43,537 bases of DNA, taken from NCBI RefSeq assembly GCF_006334925.1, contig NZ_VDHJ01000014.1, positions 1 to 43,537 on the forward strand, in the 5' to 3' direction. Below, piece after piece: positions 8,742 to 17,163 of this stretch; position 1 is the stretch's first letter, and each line of letters opens with the position of its first letter. The position numbers and the translations under genes are program-made. Below the pieces are notes generated by a model, which saw only the letters and a list, made by a program, of their open reading frames with translations, did no database searches and was not told the origin of the DNA. The stretch comes from Corynebacterium tapiri (lineage in GTDB: Bacteria; Actinomycetota; Actinomycetes; Mycobacteriales; Mycobacteriaceae).

Positions 8742-9674
8742 TTATCCGTGGTTATTGATCAAGTTGTGCGCCCAGTCAACAACCCACTGGTTGGTTGTTG
8801 TGCCAGGAATGACGTTCTGGTTGCTGGCGTACTGCGCATGAATGCCGTTAGCCGCGATGAGCTCCTGCGCGCGCTCGATTCCGTTGCCCGCGTCCAGTGG
8901 GGCGTCACACACCGCGTCCCCGGGCGAGCAAATCTCTTGAACGCGATCATTCAGCGAGCCGAACCCGCCGTCTCGCGGGCCACGCATCGTGGCGCCCGGG
9001 GTCACAAACTGCACCAGGGCGTTGACCGGCTGCAATGCGATCTCGGCACCAATGCCGGCGACGTCGACGCCGGGGTTCATGCCCACACCGTTTTGGCGGC
9101 GCCCGTCGGCAATCAAAGCCACTCCGCGCACTTTGTCCTCCGGGATCGCACCGTGACCGTTACCGATCTCGTTGGCAATATCACCCAGCAGGACCGCGCC
9201 CTGCGAGAAGCCTGCCAGAATAAAGTCGGTCGACGGGCACGTCTCATGAATGAACTTCAGCTCCGCGTTCACCTTGGCCGTTCCCTCGTCGCGCGATTCG
9301 TCGTAGCTCAACTCGTGGTTGGCGTTGATGTTCTTGAACTGCGCGGTGTACGGGAGGGTCCACACTCGGACGTCATTGATGTCGTACGAGTTCTGCAGCG
9401 GCTGGCTAATGGAGAGCATGAAGGAGAGCGGGTTCGCCTGAGGATTGAACGGGTCATCGTTCGCGCTCGACTCCCAGGTACCCGGCGCGGAGATGAACTC
9501 CACCGCAGGGCACCAATCAGGCTCGGCGGGCGCGGGAGGCTCCCCCGGCGCACGCTGGCCATCCATGGCTCCCTGCAGGGGGTTGTCCTGGGATGTCCGC
9601 ATCCACTGGGCTACTCCGGTGCCGATGACCGCGAGCACGACGATGGCGACGATTGCCACCAGGGCCTTTTTCAT
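8742..9674 (-). CDS. Secreted cutinase-like serine hydrolase (Culp6/Rv3802c-type)
   Basis: A 310-aa exported alpha/beta hydrolase of the cutinase family. The N-terminus MKKALVAIVAIVVLAVIG is an uncleaved signal anchor or signal peptide. The nucleophile motif is AGFSQGA (serine about 155), the acid lies in CSPGDAVC (about 252), which is the typical cutinase disulfide/Asp region, and the histidine in NGIHAQY (about 277). The mycobacterial neighbour of fadD32, Rv3802c, is an essential envelope lipase/thioesterase, and the same order is found in corynebacteria, so a role in mycolate or envelope lipid turnover is likely. An upstream in-frame ATG at 9734 exists, but ATG 9674 is preceded by AAGGAGAG at ideal spacing and starts directly with the signal sequence. 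Confidence 0.9.
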   Translation of the reverse strand: MKKALVAIVAIVVLAVIGTGVAQWMRTSQDNPLQGAMDGQRAPGEPPAPAEPDWCPAVEFISAPGTWESSANDDPFNPQANPLSFMLSISQPLQNSYDINDVRVWTLPYTAQFKNINANHELSYDESRDEGTAKVNAELKFIHETCPSTDFILAGFSQGAVLLGDIANEIGNGHGAIPEDKVRGVALIADGRRQNGVGMNPGVDVAGIGAEIALQPVNALVQFVTPGATMRGPRDGGFGSLNDRVQEICSPGDAVCDAPLDAGNGIERAQELIAANGIHAQYASNQNVIPGTTTNQWVVDWAHNLINNHG

Positions 9675-9711
9675 GAACTCTCCTTGATAATTGAAAGCGC
9701 ATATGACGATA

Positions 9712-9754
9712 CCCGGTGGCATCCTCTCCGCCATCTACGCGAAGTACCACCGGG
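9712..9754 (-). terminator. Hairpin after the DUF732-type lipoprotein gene
   Basis: CCCGGTGG (9712-9719) pairs perfectly with CCACCGGG (9747-9754) in the 104-nt gap between the lipoprotein gene and the cutinase-like gene. Read on the minus strand it is followed by TATCGTC rather than a T run, so it is a weak intrinsic terminator at best. It could instead be a processing or mRNA-end structure for the upstream cmt1-lipoprotein transcript. Confidence 0.35.
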
Positions 9755-9778
9755 CTGTCTAGAACCTGTGAAGTTCCC

Positions 9779-10279
9779 CTATGCGCAATAAGCCTTTCGA
9801 GCCGAATCCTCGATGATCCGAGTCAGCTCCTCCGGGCTCTTGTCCGAGCGGCCCTGCTGAATGAGCTGACCGGCCACAGCGCCCGAGGTCGCCGAGGCAA
9901 CCGGGTCGTTCGAGCACACCGTGGCGGCGGTACCCAGGAGCTGGCTTTCCACGCCGTCAACCTTGACGCCGGAGTCCTTGATCGCCTTCAGGTAGTCCTT
10001 CTCCTTCGGGCTCAGCTCGGGTTCCGCCGCGGGGATCTCGGAGACCTCCTGTGCGGACTGATCACGGCCTACCCCGCCCGACTTCTTCGACTCGGACTTC
10101 GGCGCCGACTCCGTGGACGAGGCCGCAGACTCAGAGGAACGCTCGAGAGGGGCAACGCTTGACGACGTCGCGCTGGCAACCTCGTCGCTCGTTACCGTCG
10201 ATCCCCCGCAGGCCGAAAGCCCGAGAGCGGCGGTGAGCACGAGTGCTCCGGTGATGCGTCGTACAGCTCGGGCAGCCAT
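9779..10279 (-). CDS. Lipoprotein with DUF732-like domain
   Basis: A 166-aa exported protein. The signal peptide ends in a lipobox (LGLSAC, cysteine about 24). A serine/acidic-rich linker (about 25-85) follows, then a compact domain with PKEKDYLKAIKDSGV, GTAATVCS and a terminal AYCA. The two cysteines and the YLxAIKxxGV start fit the small DUF732 fold that is common in secreted actinobacterial proteins. Its ATG follows the cmt1 stop with no gap, so it is almost certainly co-transcribed and translationally coupled. Its conserved position between a mycolyltransferase and the cutinase-like gene suggests an envelope role, but no reaction is known to me. Confidence 0.8.
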   Translation of the reverse strand: MAARAVRRITGALVLTAALGLSACGGSTVTSDEVASATSSSVAPLERSSESAASSTESAPKSESKKSGGVGRDQSAQEVSEIPAAEPELSPKEKDYLKAIKDSGVKVDGVESQLLGTAATVCSNDPVASATSGAVAGQLIQQGRSDKSPEELTRIIEDSARKAYCA

Positions 10280-12226
10280 CTAGCGCTTCTCCTCCCGAAC
10301 CTGTCCGTTAATCTGCTCGATCACACCGTGCTGGAACTCGATGCGCTTTCCACCGGCCGGGATGTCCTTCATGTCCGAGGTCGGCCAGCCGAACTCGCCC
10401 TGCTCGTACTTCTTCTTGCCCCATGCCTCGAAGAGGTCGCCGTAGTAGATCACATGCGCACCGGTGGCCTCGGAGAAGTAGATGTTGCCGTGGTCGAACT
10501 GCTGGAATACACCACCGGGGATCTCAATGGCGTTGGCCGTCGGGAAGCCCAGGCCGGATTCGACGCCGCCGATCTCGGCGTACTTGTCGGCGATCGCGCC
10601 ATTGACGAATGCGGTCTTGTTGTCCGGACGCTTGATCACCTGACCGCCCTGGAACTGCTGAACCTGGCCCCTAGCGACGTCCTTAACCTCGCCCGTCGGG
10701 TAGCCGAGCCAGCCCTTCTCGAAGCCTTGCTTGCCCCACTCCTCGAACAGGGGCCCCGGGATGGCGTGCGCCTTCGTCTCCGGGGTCCAGTAGATGGAGC
10801 CGTGCTCGAAGTGCACGTAACGGCCGTTGCCGTCCGGAGTCTTCTGCTCACCGCTCTTGGGGAAGCCGAGCCAGCTCGACGGGCCACCAATTCCGGCATA
10901 GCGAGCGTTGATGTCGCCGAACAGGGCGTGTGCGTTGGTCTCCGGGGACCAGTAAGCGGTGCCGCCAGTGAAGTCCTGCGCCTTGCCGCGCTGGTCAGCC
11001 ACGTCGTACTCGTTGGTGATGCAGTTGCCGATGACTCCGCTCTGGGTTGCCTCGGCGATCATGCCGATGGTCGAGCACTCTAGGCCGCGGTCCTCCTTGG
11101 ACAGGCCCAGGCTGTCAGCCATCATCGGCCAGGCCTCAGACAACTCGAACTGCCAGTACTCCCAGGAGTGAACACCAGACGGACGGAACTTCACAGTCGG
11201 GTTCAGGCCGGCTGCGCGCGCCTCGTCGACGAACGTCTGGGTGGTCAGGCGGGAGATGACCTCCAGCCCAATACCAGCGGCATTGGCGGGCTGCTTGGCC
11301 ACGGACTCGGCCACACCAAAGTCATCGCGTCCGGATCCGGCAGAGACGTAGATGCCCATGTTCTTCAGGCCTTCCAGTCCCAGCTTCGGGTCGTGGTCGA
11401 TCCAGTCCTGGGAGCCGAAGGGACCCCACATCTTGGTGGCGTCGTAGTTGCCGGCATCGCGCATAGCTGCAGCGATGGCGGCCGGCATGCCGGTCGAGGT
11501 GGTGTCCAGGTAACCGGAGAACGAACCCACAAAGTTGAACAGGTGCGGGTTGCGCTCCGCCAGGTTCATAGCCGAGGTGCCGCCCATGGACAGGCCAACC
11601 ACGGCACGCTTGCCGTTGGACTTGAACTCCTTGTCCAGGATCGGGACGAGCTCCTTGGTCAGGAAGGACTCCCACTTGTAGTGCTTACCGTTGTCCGGCT
11701 GCTGCCAGTCGGAGTAGAACGAGGACTCTCCACCTACCGGCAGGATGACGTTAACGTTGCGGGTAGCAAACTGCTGCTCGATGTTGGTCTCAATGGTCCA
11801 GCCATTTTCGTCGTCACGCGCGCGCAGTCCGTCCAGAGCCCACACCTCAGGGAACTTCTTGTTGGGCTGGGAGCGCCAGTCGCGGGCCAGCAACATCTGC
11901 ACCTCGATGGGCTCGCCCGGCATAGCTGCGGAATTAATGAAGATCGCGATGTGGCGATCGGACAGCCACTCCACGCGGTCGATGCTCACGCCAGCCGGCA
12001 GGCCCTCAACCTTCGGGTGGGTAGTCTCCAGCGGGGTGCGAACCGGCGGATCGCTCGGAGCCACGCCATCCGACAGGCTCGATCCGGAACTCAGACCGCC
12101 TAGCCCCTGTGCAGTAGCCACCTGCGGAACAATCGACGCACCCAGCGCCATCGCGGTGGGAACGGCCAGCAGGCCGAGGCGGAAACGGCGGCTCATAAAC
12201 CGCGGGGAACGAGTGTTCTCGCGCAT
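10280..12226 (-). CDS. cmt1: Mycolyltransferase with C-terminal LGFP repeats (PS1/Cop1-type)
   Basis: A 648-aa secreted trehalose mycolyltransferase of the antigen 85/esterase D fold. The signal peptide runs to about VATAQG (40). The catalytic domain has the nucleophile motif VGLSMGGTSA (serine about 211) and the histidine in SGVHSWEYW (about 352); WALDGLRA and GGESSFYSDW are family signatures. About residues 395-640 hold four LGFP-type repeats (SWLGFPKS, GWLGYPTG, SGLGFPTA, GEFGWPTS), thought to bind the wall. This architecture is that of the major corynebacterial secreted protein PS1/Cop1, which transfers mycolate to trehalose and arabinogalactan. An ATG at 12259 is also in frame, but ATG 12226, 12 nt after AAGGA, matches the family start better. 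Confidence 0.94.
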   Translation of the reverse strand: MRENTRSPRFMSRRFRLGLLAVPTAMALGASIVPQVATAQGLGGLSSGSSLSDGVAPSDPPVRTPLETTHPKVEGLPAGVSIDRVEWLSDRHIAIFINSAAMPGEPIEVQMLLARDWRSQPNKKFPEVWALDGLRARDDENGWTIETNIEQQFATRNVNVILPVGGESSFYSDWQQPDNGKHYKWESFLTKELVPILDKEFKSNGKRAVVGLSMGGTSAMNLAERNPHLFNFVGSFSGYLDTTSTGMPAAIAAAMRDAGNYDATKMWGPFGSQDWIDHDPKLGLEGLKNMGIYVSAGSGRDDFGVAESVAKQPANAAGIGLEVISRLTTQTFVDEARAAGLNPTVKFRPSGVHSWEYWQFELSEAWPMMADSLGLSKEDRGLECSTIGMIAEATQSGVIGNCITNEYDVADQRGKAQDFTGGTAYWSPETNAHALFGDINARYAGIGGPSSWLGFPKSGEQKTPDGNGRYVHFEHGSIYWTPETKAHAIPGPLFEEWGKQGFEKGWLGYPTGEVKDVARGQVQQFQGGQVIKRPDNKTAFVNGAIADKYAEIGGVESGLGFPTANAIEIPGGVFQQFDHGNIYFSEATGAHVIYYGDLFEAWGKKKYEQGEFGWPTSDMKDIPAGGKRIEFQHGVIEQINGQVREEKR

Positions 12227-12550
12227 GGTGTTCAGCAATCCTTCGTGGTGAGTGTCCAACGTTGCGTCGGTGGTTTCTACGGTTTTCTAGTCGTTAGCGG
12301 CCAGCCCCGCCCCCTGCACACAGCAGCGTCGAGGTTGGGGTGCCTAGGGTTGCGGATCGGTGTGCCGGCAGTTCCCCGCTGCCGGCATTCCTCTCCGAGG
12401 GCCCACTGTTCTGGTATTCAAAAATGATCAGCCAGAGTGACAGTGCGCGCCGCTCCGCCTGGTTGGATCAAGTTTAAGTAGAGCTTGATAGTTTTCTGGG
12501 ACGCGACTCGCCGAAAGTTCGTCCAGCGTGACATCGCCCAGGATACAAAA
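12227..12550 (-). other. Long upstream region of cmt1
   Basis: About 320 nt without a gene lies between the cmt1 start and the cmt2 terminator. It should hold the cmt1 promoter, but I see no convincing -35/-10 pair. Its one clear element is a perfect 9-bp hairpin at 12363-12387 (listed separately). The segment 12411-12430 is locally A+T-rich. Confidence 0.5.
12363..12387. promoter_or_regulatory. Perfect 9-bp inverted repeat upstream of cmt1
   Basis: TGCCGGCAG (12363-12371) and CTGCCGGCA (12379-12387) are exact reverse complements around a 7-nt centre. It sits about 140 nt upstream of the cmt1 start and is not followed by a T run on either strand, so it is more likely an operator or a 5' leader structure than a terminator. 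Confidence 0.4.
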
Positions 12551-12594
12551 AGCGCCGCAACCTGGAAACACTGTGACGTGTTCGGTGCGGCGCT
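12551..12594 (-). terminator. Nested hairpin terminator after cmt2
   Basis: AGCGCCGCA (12551-12559) and TGCGGCGCT (12586-12594) form a perfect 9-bp stem. On the minus strand the stem is followed by a run of T (12547-12551 complement), the classical intrinsic form. The loop carries a smaller hairpin, AACAC (12567-12571) with GTGTT (12578-12582). It lies about 25 nt after the cmt2 stop. Confidence 0.85.
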
Positions 12595-12618
12595 CAGACC
12601 TCCCAAGAGAGCCGGGTT

Positions 12619-13644
12619 TTACCAGGCGCCCATGGTGTCCAGGATCAGCGGCTTGGTCTTGACCAGCTGGTGGTTCCACTGGTTCCAGTTGTGGATACCG
12701 GCCATCGGGTAGTCGGTGCTCACGTTGATGCCCTGAGCGCGGGCCTTTGCCTCCCACGCGCGAGTGGACAGGTTGGACAGGATCTCCAGCGCAGAACCGA
12801 TGAACTGATCGTTCACTGCGACGCCGGCGTCCTCCGGTGCCGGCAGACCGGACGCAGCGGAGATGTAAACCGGGTTGCCACCCAGGCCACCCATGTTCAG
12901 GAACGGGTCGTTCTCGAAACGACGCGGGCTAAGCATGGAGCCATACATGGCATTGATGTTGAACCCACCGGCATCCAGGAGCGCGACGCGCAGAATGGTC
13001 TGCGCACCCGGCAGGGTGGTGGTCAGGTAACCGGAGTAAGACAGCGACTGGCGGAACTGACCCGGGTGCTGGGCAGCCAGGTTCAGAGCGGCCGTGCCAC
13101 CCATGGACAGACCAGCAATGGCGTTGTTGTTTCGTGCCACCCCGAAGTTCTGCTCCAGGTAAACCGGGAGCTCCTGAGTCAGGAAGGTCTCCCACTGGTA
13201 AGTGACCGGGTCGTGCAGGTTGTAGGTTGCCGGGCCATCCCAGTCAGCATAGAAAGAAGCGGCGCCGCCCACCGGCATCACCAGCGTGATGTTGGAATCA
13301 GCGAACACACTCGCAGCATTGACGTCGCGGATCCAGGCGTTGCCCTCGTTGGTGGCACGCAGGCCATCGAGGAGGTAAAGGCCAGCGTTGCCGTCGCGTG
13401 CGGCGGGCTGAATCTGGACAGTGATGTTGTGCCCGGTGGCCTCAGACCACACGTCGCAACGCTGAACCCAGAAGTTAGCTGGGTCCCAATCACAGGTACC
13501 TGTGGCGTCAGGGCGCAGCCAGTCGCGGTTGGCAGCGTGCGCGGCGCTCGGCGTGGCGACCATCAGGCCAGCGACCATGAGCAGGGAAGCCAGGAAGGCG
13601 AGGGCTACACGCGGGGCGTTAGCCAACTTCGGCAGTGAAGTCAT
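12619..13644 (-). CDS. cmt2: Mycolyltransferase, short form (antigen 85 family)
   Basis: A 341-aa secreted mycolyltransferase without the LGFP tail. The signal peptide ends near SAAHAANRDW (about 38). The alpha/beta hydrolase core shows YLLDGLRATNEGNAW, GGAASFYADW, the nucleophile motif AGLSMGGTAA (serine about 179) and the histidine in AGIHNWNQW (about 318). It should carry mycolate between trehalose monomycolate molecules and onto arabinogalactan, overlapping with cmt1. ATG 13644 has AAGGAG six nt upstream. It is flanked by its own terminator and by a 177-nt upstream gap, so it is probably a single-gene transcript. Pairing of a long and a short mycolyltransferase at this place is the normal corynebacterial arrangement. 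Confidence 0.94.
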   Translation of the reverse strand: MTSLPKLANAPRVALAFLASLLMVAGLMVATPSAAHAANRDWLRPDATGTCDWDPANFWVQRCDVWSEATGHNITVQIQPAARDGNAGLYLLDGLRATNEGNAWIRDVNAASVFADSNITLVMPVGGAASFYADWDGPATYNLHDPVTYQWETFLTQELPVYLEQNFGVARNNNAIAGLSMGGTAALNLAAQHPGQFRQSLSYSGYLTTTLPGAQTILRVALLDAGGFNINAMYGSMLSPRRFENDPFLNMGGLGGNPVYISAASGLPAPEDAGVAVNDQFIGSALEILSNLSTRAWEAKARAQGINVSTDYPMAGIHNWNQWNHQLVKTKPLILDTMGAW

Positions 13645-13674
13645 GCGGCTCCTTGGAGTGAGGGGTGGGCTCTT

Positions 13675-13691
13675 GATACATGCCGTGTATC
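13675..13691. promoter_or_regulatory. Inverted repeat upstream of cmt2
   Basis: GATACA and TGTATC flank a 5-nt centre, about 30 nt upstream of the cmt2 start. This is a plausible operator or leader hairpin in the 177-nt gap 13645-13821. The arms are short, so chance cannot be excluded. Confidence 0.25.
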
Positions 13692-13821
13692 GGGGCTGGA
13701 AGCCACGGCGTTAACAGCGATCGTTACCTAGGCGTGACTTTTCTAGGCCGCAGTCTAGCCCAAACCTGCCCAGAGGGATAGTTGAAACTGAACTCGAACT
13801 GATTTTAACCTGAGCTTTCCC

Positions 13822-15609
13822 TTAAGGAGTGGCAGGAATCTCCAGCGTACGCCCGTCCCCCAGGGCGAAGCGGATGTTCTCTACAAAGCGATCCCACGTC
13901 AGTGGCGCCCGGTAACTATCCACTAGTGCCTGGACTTCCGGCGTCTTCAACGCCAGCCGATCTCGCTCCACCTGTTCCGCATCGACCCACGGGGGAAGCT
14001 CGTCCAGCGCGGCGTCCGTATCGGCCGCCTGCCAGTGCATGGGTAGTTCCTTGTCGTGCCCGATGCGGCCGTGTTCAAGCCGGGGTTGGCGCGCGGCTAA
14101 TGGCGTGGACAAGCCGACCGTGTCCAGTACCCGCACATCCAAAGGCGCATTCATGCCGGTCAAACCAAGGTTGATGAAGTAGGCGGTCGGGGCATGGTCG
14201 TTCTCCCCAGGCATCCGATCTACCGGAGCCCACGCCAGCTCCTTTTTGGGGTCAATGTATTGGAACATCCAGGCGGCGTCGTTACGCATCATCAAGTCCA
14301 CGCCCTCGGTCCAATGTCCGGCCAAGTCATACGGCGTAAAGTCGCTGGCTACAAGCGGGGCATCCCCGGGCGCGCGTTCGGTGGCCCAGGTCCAAAATTC
14401 GCGCTCATCCACCACGCCGAGCTCCGCGACCTCAAAGCCATCGGCGGACGTGTGCTCAGTACCCCCGTGCATAGTCACCCCAGCCCACACGGCCAGAGCT
14501 GCCACCGCACCGCTGGTGAGAAGGCCCGCCGGGTTCTTGTCTTTGTGCTTCTCGACGCCCGGGACAACCCACAGCGGCAGCAACACCGCAAAGAGCGGAA
14601 GGAGCGCCATGCGTCCGTGCATAAAGTCGCCGCCTACCCGCACGACGTAAAGCAGATGAAGAAGTCCCGCCACAATCACCAGCCCGGCTGCCACCGGAGC
14701 CGAGCGCAGCCCGGTCCACCGGATGTCCTCGCGCAGCACAATGCCCGTGGCGATCACCAGCGCGAAGGCCAGCGCGATCCACAACTGGTAAGGCTGCGTG
14801 AGGTCCAGGACGTATTCCCAGCCGGTACCCCAGCGTGCCCCGCTGGCAGACTTAGCCACCGCCGTGTGCGGGGTGAGCAGGCCGTAGTAGCCCATGCGGA
14901 AGATCTGGTAGGCACCGGGGACGAGCGCCCCCACCCCGATGAGCGCTGCTCGCTTGCCCCAGGACCGCGCGGTGATTACCACCAAGAGTCCGCTCAGCGC
15001 GCCATAGAGCACCAGCTCGGGGCGCACCAGCCAGCTCAATCCTGCCCAGAAGGCCAGCAGGTACGTCCATTTCTCGCTGCCGCCGCGCGCCCAGAGCACG
15101 AGCAGCCCAAAAAGTACTGCGAGCCAGAACAGGCATAGGCCCCACTCCAGCCCGGAGGTGGCAAAGTCGCGGGCGGGCGGGAGCGCGAAGTAGATGAGCG
15201 CGCCTGCGGGCAGAAACATCGTGGAGCGCGCCCGTGGGTACAAGCCATATGCCGCGAAGCACGCAATGAGGGCTCCAAGAATGGTGAGAGCGAGCGCCAG
15301 GTAGAGCGCGATGATCTCGAGCCGGGCGTCCGTAAACCAGGATCCAACAAGTATGAGGTACTGCCACAGAGTGGAGGTGTTGGTCTCCACACGCTCGCCG
15401 GCGTTAAACACCGGTCCGTTTCCGGCGGCGAGATTGCGGACGGTGCGCAAAACGATCAGCCCGTCGTCGCTCATCCAGCGGCGCATCCAACCGCCGATGG
15501 CGGCGATGAGCACGACGGCACACGTACTCACCGCAAGGCTAACCCGCCCCAGATTCGGGGCGGGTTCGTGTGACTCTGGCTCGGTGAGCCGGCCAGTGGC
15601 TGTGGTCAA
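13822..15609 (-). CDS. aftB: Terminal beta-(1,2)-arabinofuranosyltransferase AftB (GT-C)
   Basis: A 595-aa polytopic membrane glycosyltransferase that uses decaprenyl-phosphoryl-arabinose to add the terminal arabinose residues of arabinogalactan, the sites that mycolates later esterify. The GT-C acidic motif sits in the first external loop (WMSDDGLIVLRTVRNLAAG, about 45-63), followed by ETNTSTLW; roughly ten hydrophobic segments follow to about residue 370. The C-terminal 220 residues are soluble and presumably periplasmic. The start used is TTG at 15609, 22 nt after ubiA, with AGAGGCGG upstream; a slightly later start cannot be excluded. It is the last gene of the glfT2-PAP2-ubiA-aftB run. 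Confidence 0.92.
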   Translation of the reverse strand: MTTATGRLTEPESHEPAPNLGRVSLAVSTCAVVLIAAIGGWMRRWMSDDGLIVLRTVRNLAAGNGPVFNAGERVETNTSTLWQYLILVGSWFTDARLEIIALYLALALTILGALIACFAAYGLYPRARSTMFLPAGALIYFALPPARDFATSGLEWGLCLFWLAVLFGLLVLWARGGSEKWTYLLAFWAGLSWLVRPELVLYGALSGLLVVITARSWGKRAALIGVGALVPGAYQIFRMGYYGLLTPHTAVAKSASGARWGTGWEYVLDLTQPYQLWIALAFALVIATGIVLREDIRWTGLRSAPVAAGLVIVAGLLHLLYVVRVGGDFMHGRMALLPLFAVLLPLWVVPGVEKHKDKNPAGLLTSGAVAALAVWAGVTMHGGTEHTSADGFEVAELGVVDEREFWTWATERAPGDAPLVASDFTPYDLAGHWTEGVDLMMRNDAAWMFQYIDPKKELAWAPVDRMPGENDHAPTAYFINLGLTGMNAPLDVRVLDTVGLSTPLAARQPRLEHGRIGHDKELPMHWQAADTDAALDELPPWVDAEQVERDRLALKTPEVQALVDSYRAPLTWDRFVENIRFALGDGRTLEIPATP

Positions 15610-15631
15610 GAGAGTGTTCCGCCTCTGCGTT

Positions 15632-16630
15632 TTAAGTCAGGGCCGGAACAATGTAGACAGCCATGACGATGCAGGCCAGCCACAGCACAGCGAGTGCTTG
15701 CAGGATGCGGTCGCTCAGGGCGATCTCGTCGGGTGCTCCACCCTCACCGCGGTCGACGTCGGCGGCAAAGCGCAGGATGGCGATGATGAACGGCACCATC
15801 GAGATCTGGTACCACAGGGCAGCCATGCCATGGACGGACTCGGACAGCTCGAAGCCCCAGAGCGTGTAGCTCATCACCACGGCGGTGGCGGCGAGTGTCC
15901 ACACAAAACGCAGGTAGGTTGGGGTGTAGCCCTGCAGGGACTTGCGGATCTTGGCACCCGTGCGCTCGGCGAGCAGCAGCTCGGCGTAACGCTTACCGGC
16001 CGCCATGAACAGGGAGCCGAATGCGGCCACCAGCAGGAACCACTGCGACAGGATGATGCCCGCGGCCACGCCACCGGCCATGGCTCGCAGCATGAATCCG
16101 GAGGAGACCAGCGCGATGTCGATCACCGGGATGTGCTTCCAGCCGAAGCAGTAGCCCAGCTGCAGGACGATGTACACGGCCACCACGACCGCCAGCCCAG
16201 CACCCTCACTAGCCAGCAGTGCCAGCCCGATGGCCAGCACGATCAGTGCCACCGCCATGGCGTAGGCCAGCTTGATCGGCAGCATGCCCGAGGCGATCGG
16301 GCGGAAACGCTTGGTGGGGTGCTCGCGGTCAGAGTCCACATCCTTGGCATCGTTGACCAGGTAGATCGACGATGCGGCCAGGCAGAAGCAGATGAAGGCT
16401 AGAAGGACGTCGAGAAGCGTGCGTGCAGTGAAGGCCTGAAATCCTGCGGCAAGCGGTGCCGCCACGACCAGGACGTTCTTCACCCACTGCTTCGGGCGCA
16501 GAGCCTTGATCATGGCGTCCGGCAAGTTCTTCGGGGGCTGGCGCTTGCGCGTGTTATCCAGGCCCTCGGTATGCGGTTCCGAATGGAAGATTCCAGGAGT
16601 GGACTCCGCGGGATAGGACTGCTGGCTCAC
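15632..16630 (-). CDS. ubiA: Decaprenyl-phosphate 5-phosphoribosyltransferase (UbiA family)
   Basis: A 332-aa integral membrane prenyltransferase of the UbiA superfamily. It joins phosphoribose pyrophosphate to decaprenyl phosphate, the first step toward decaprenyl-phosphoryl-arabinose (Rv3806c role). The aspartate motif NDAKDVDSD (N93, D94, D97, D101) binds magnesium and diphosphate. About eight hydrophobic segments follow. The frame is open to 17020, but the sensible start is the GTG at 16630. It overlaps the PAP2 stop by four nt (GTGA) and has GAAAGG upstream. The tight overlap with PAP2, thought to be the next enzyme of the pathway, supports translational coupling. Confidence 0.93.
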   Translation of the reverse strand: MSQQSYPAESTPGIFHSEPHTEGLDNTRKRQPPKNLPDAMIKALRPKQWVKNVLVVAAPLAAGFQAFTARTLLDVLLAFICFCLAASSIYLVNDAKDVDSDREHPTKRFRPIASGMLPIKLAYAMAVALIVLAIGLALLASEGAGLAVVVAVYIVLQLGYCFGWKHIPVIDIALVSSGFMLRAMAGGVAAGIILSQWFLLVAAFGSLFMAAGKRYAELLLAERTGAKIRKSLQGYTPTYLRFVWTLAATAVVMSYTLWGFELSESVHGMAALWYQISMVPFIIAILRFAADVDRGEGGAPDEIALSDRILQALAVLWLACIVMAVYIVPALT

Positions 16631-17163
16631 CGAGTCTTCCTTTCGATGTCGAATGCGGCGCGGGTAGTCAGGGCACCAATTGCGGCGCCGACCAACGTAT
16701 CGGTCGGGTAATGCACTCCGAGAACCATACGCGAGATCATCATTACTGGGATACCGAGCAAGGGCGCACTCGACCCGGTCACGTGGCTCAGACCCACCAT
16801 GGTGGCGGTCGTGGACGTGGCGTGAGAGGACGGGAAAGACAAGGTCGACGGGGTGGACACGCCCACCTTGATGCGCGGATCCGTGGGCCGCTGGCGACGG
16901 ACTATGCGCTTGATCACCACGCTGGCGGCGTGCGAGCAAAACGCCGCCGAACCCACGGCCGCCCACTGGCGCCGACGCTTGCGGTCGAAGGCGAAACCGG
17001 CCGCCGACAGCGCTAGCCAACCGGCAGCGTGCTCACCCACATGGGACAGCGTGCGCGCCCCGGAGGTGATTCCGGGGACGTTGAGGGCCACGTCCTGAAT
17101 CTTGACCAGGAGGTCAGACTCCACGGCCTCGAGCTTCTCGACGGAGGCAGGCTTATTGGGCAT
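16627..17163 (-). CDS. PAP2-type phosphatase, probable decaprenylphosphoryl-5-phosphoribose phosphatase
   Basis: A 178-aa membrane protein with all three parts of the PAP2 signature: KRIVRRQRP (K85 to P93), PSSH (111-114) and SRMVLGVHYPTD (R145, H151, D155). Its mycobacterial counterpart Rv3807c lies at the same place beside ubiA and is proposed to remove the 5-phosphate from decaprenyl-phosphoryl-5-phosphoribose. ATG 17163 lies 11 nt inside the end of glfT2, and the stop overlaps the ubiA start, so the three genes are physically interlocked. The function comes from the neighbourhood; the fold call is secure. Confidence 0.88.
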   Translation of the reverse strand: MPNKPASVEKLEAVESDLLVKIQDVALNVPGITSGARTLSHVGEHAAGWLALSAAGFAFDRKRRRQWAAVGSAAFCSHAASVVIKRIVRRQRPTDPRIKVGVSTPSTLSFPSSHATSTTATMVGLSHVTGSSAPLLGIPVMMISRMVLGVHYPTDTLVGAAIGALTTRAAFDIERKTR

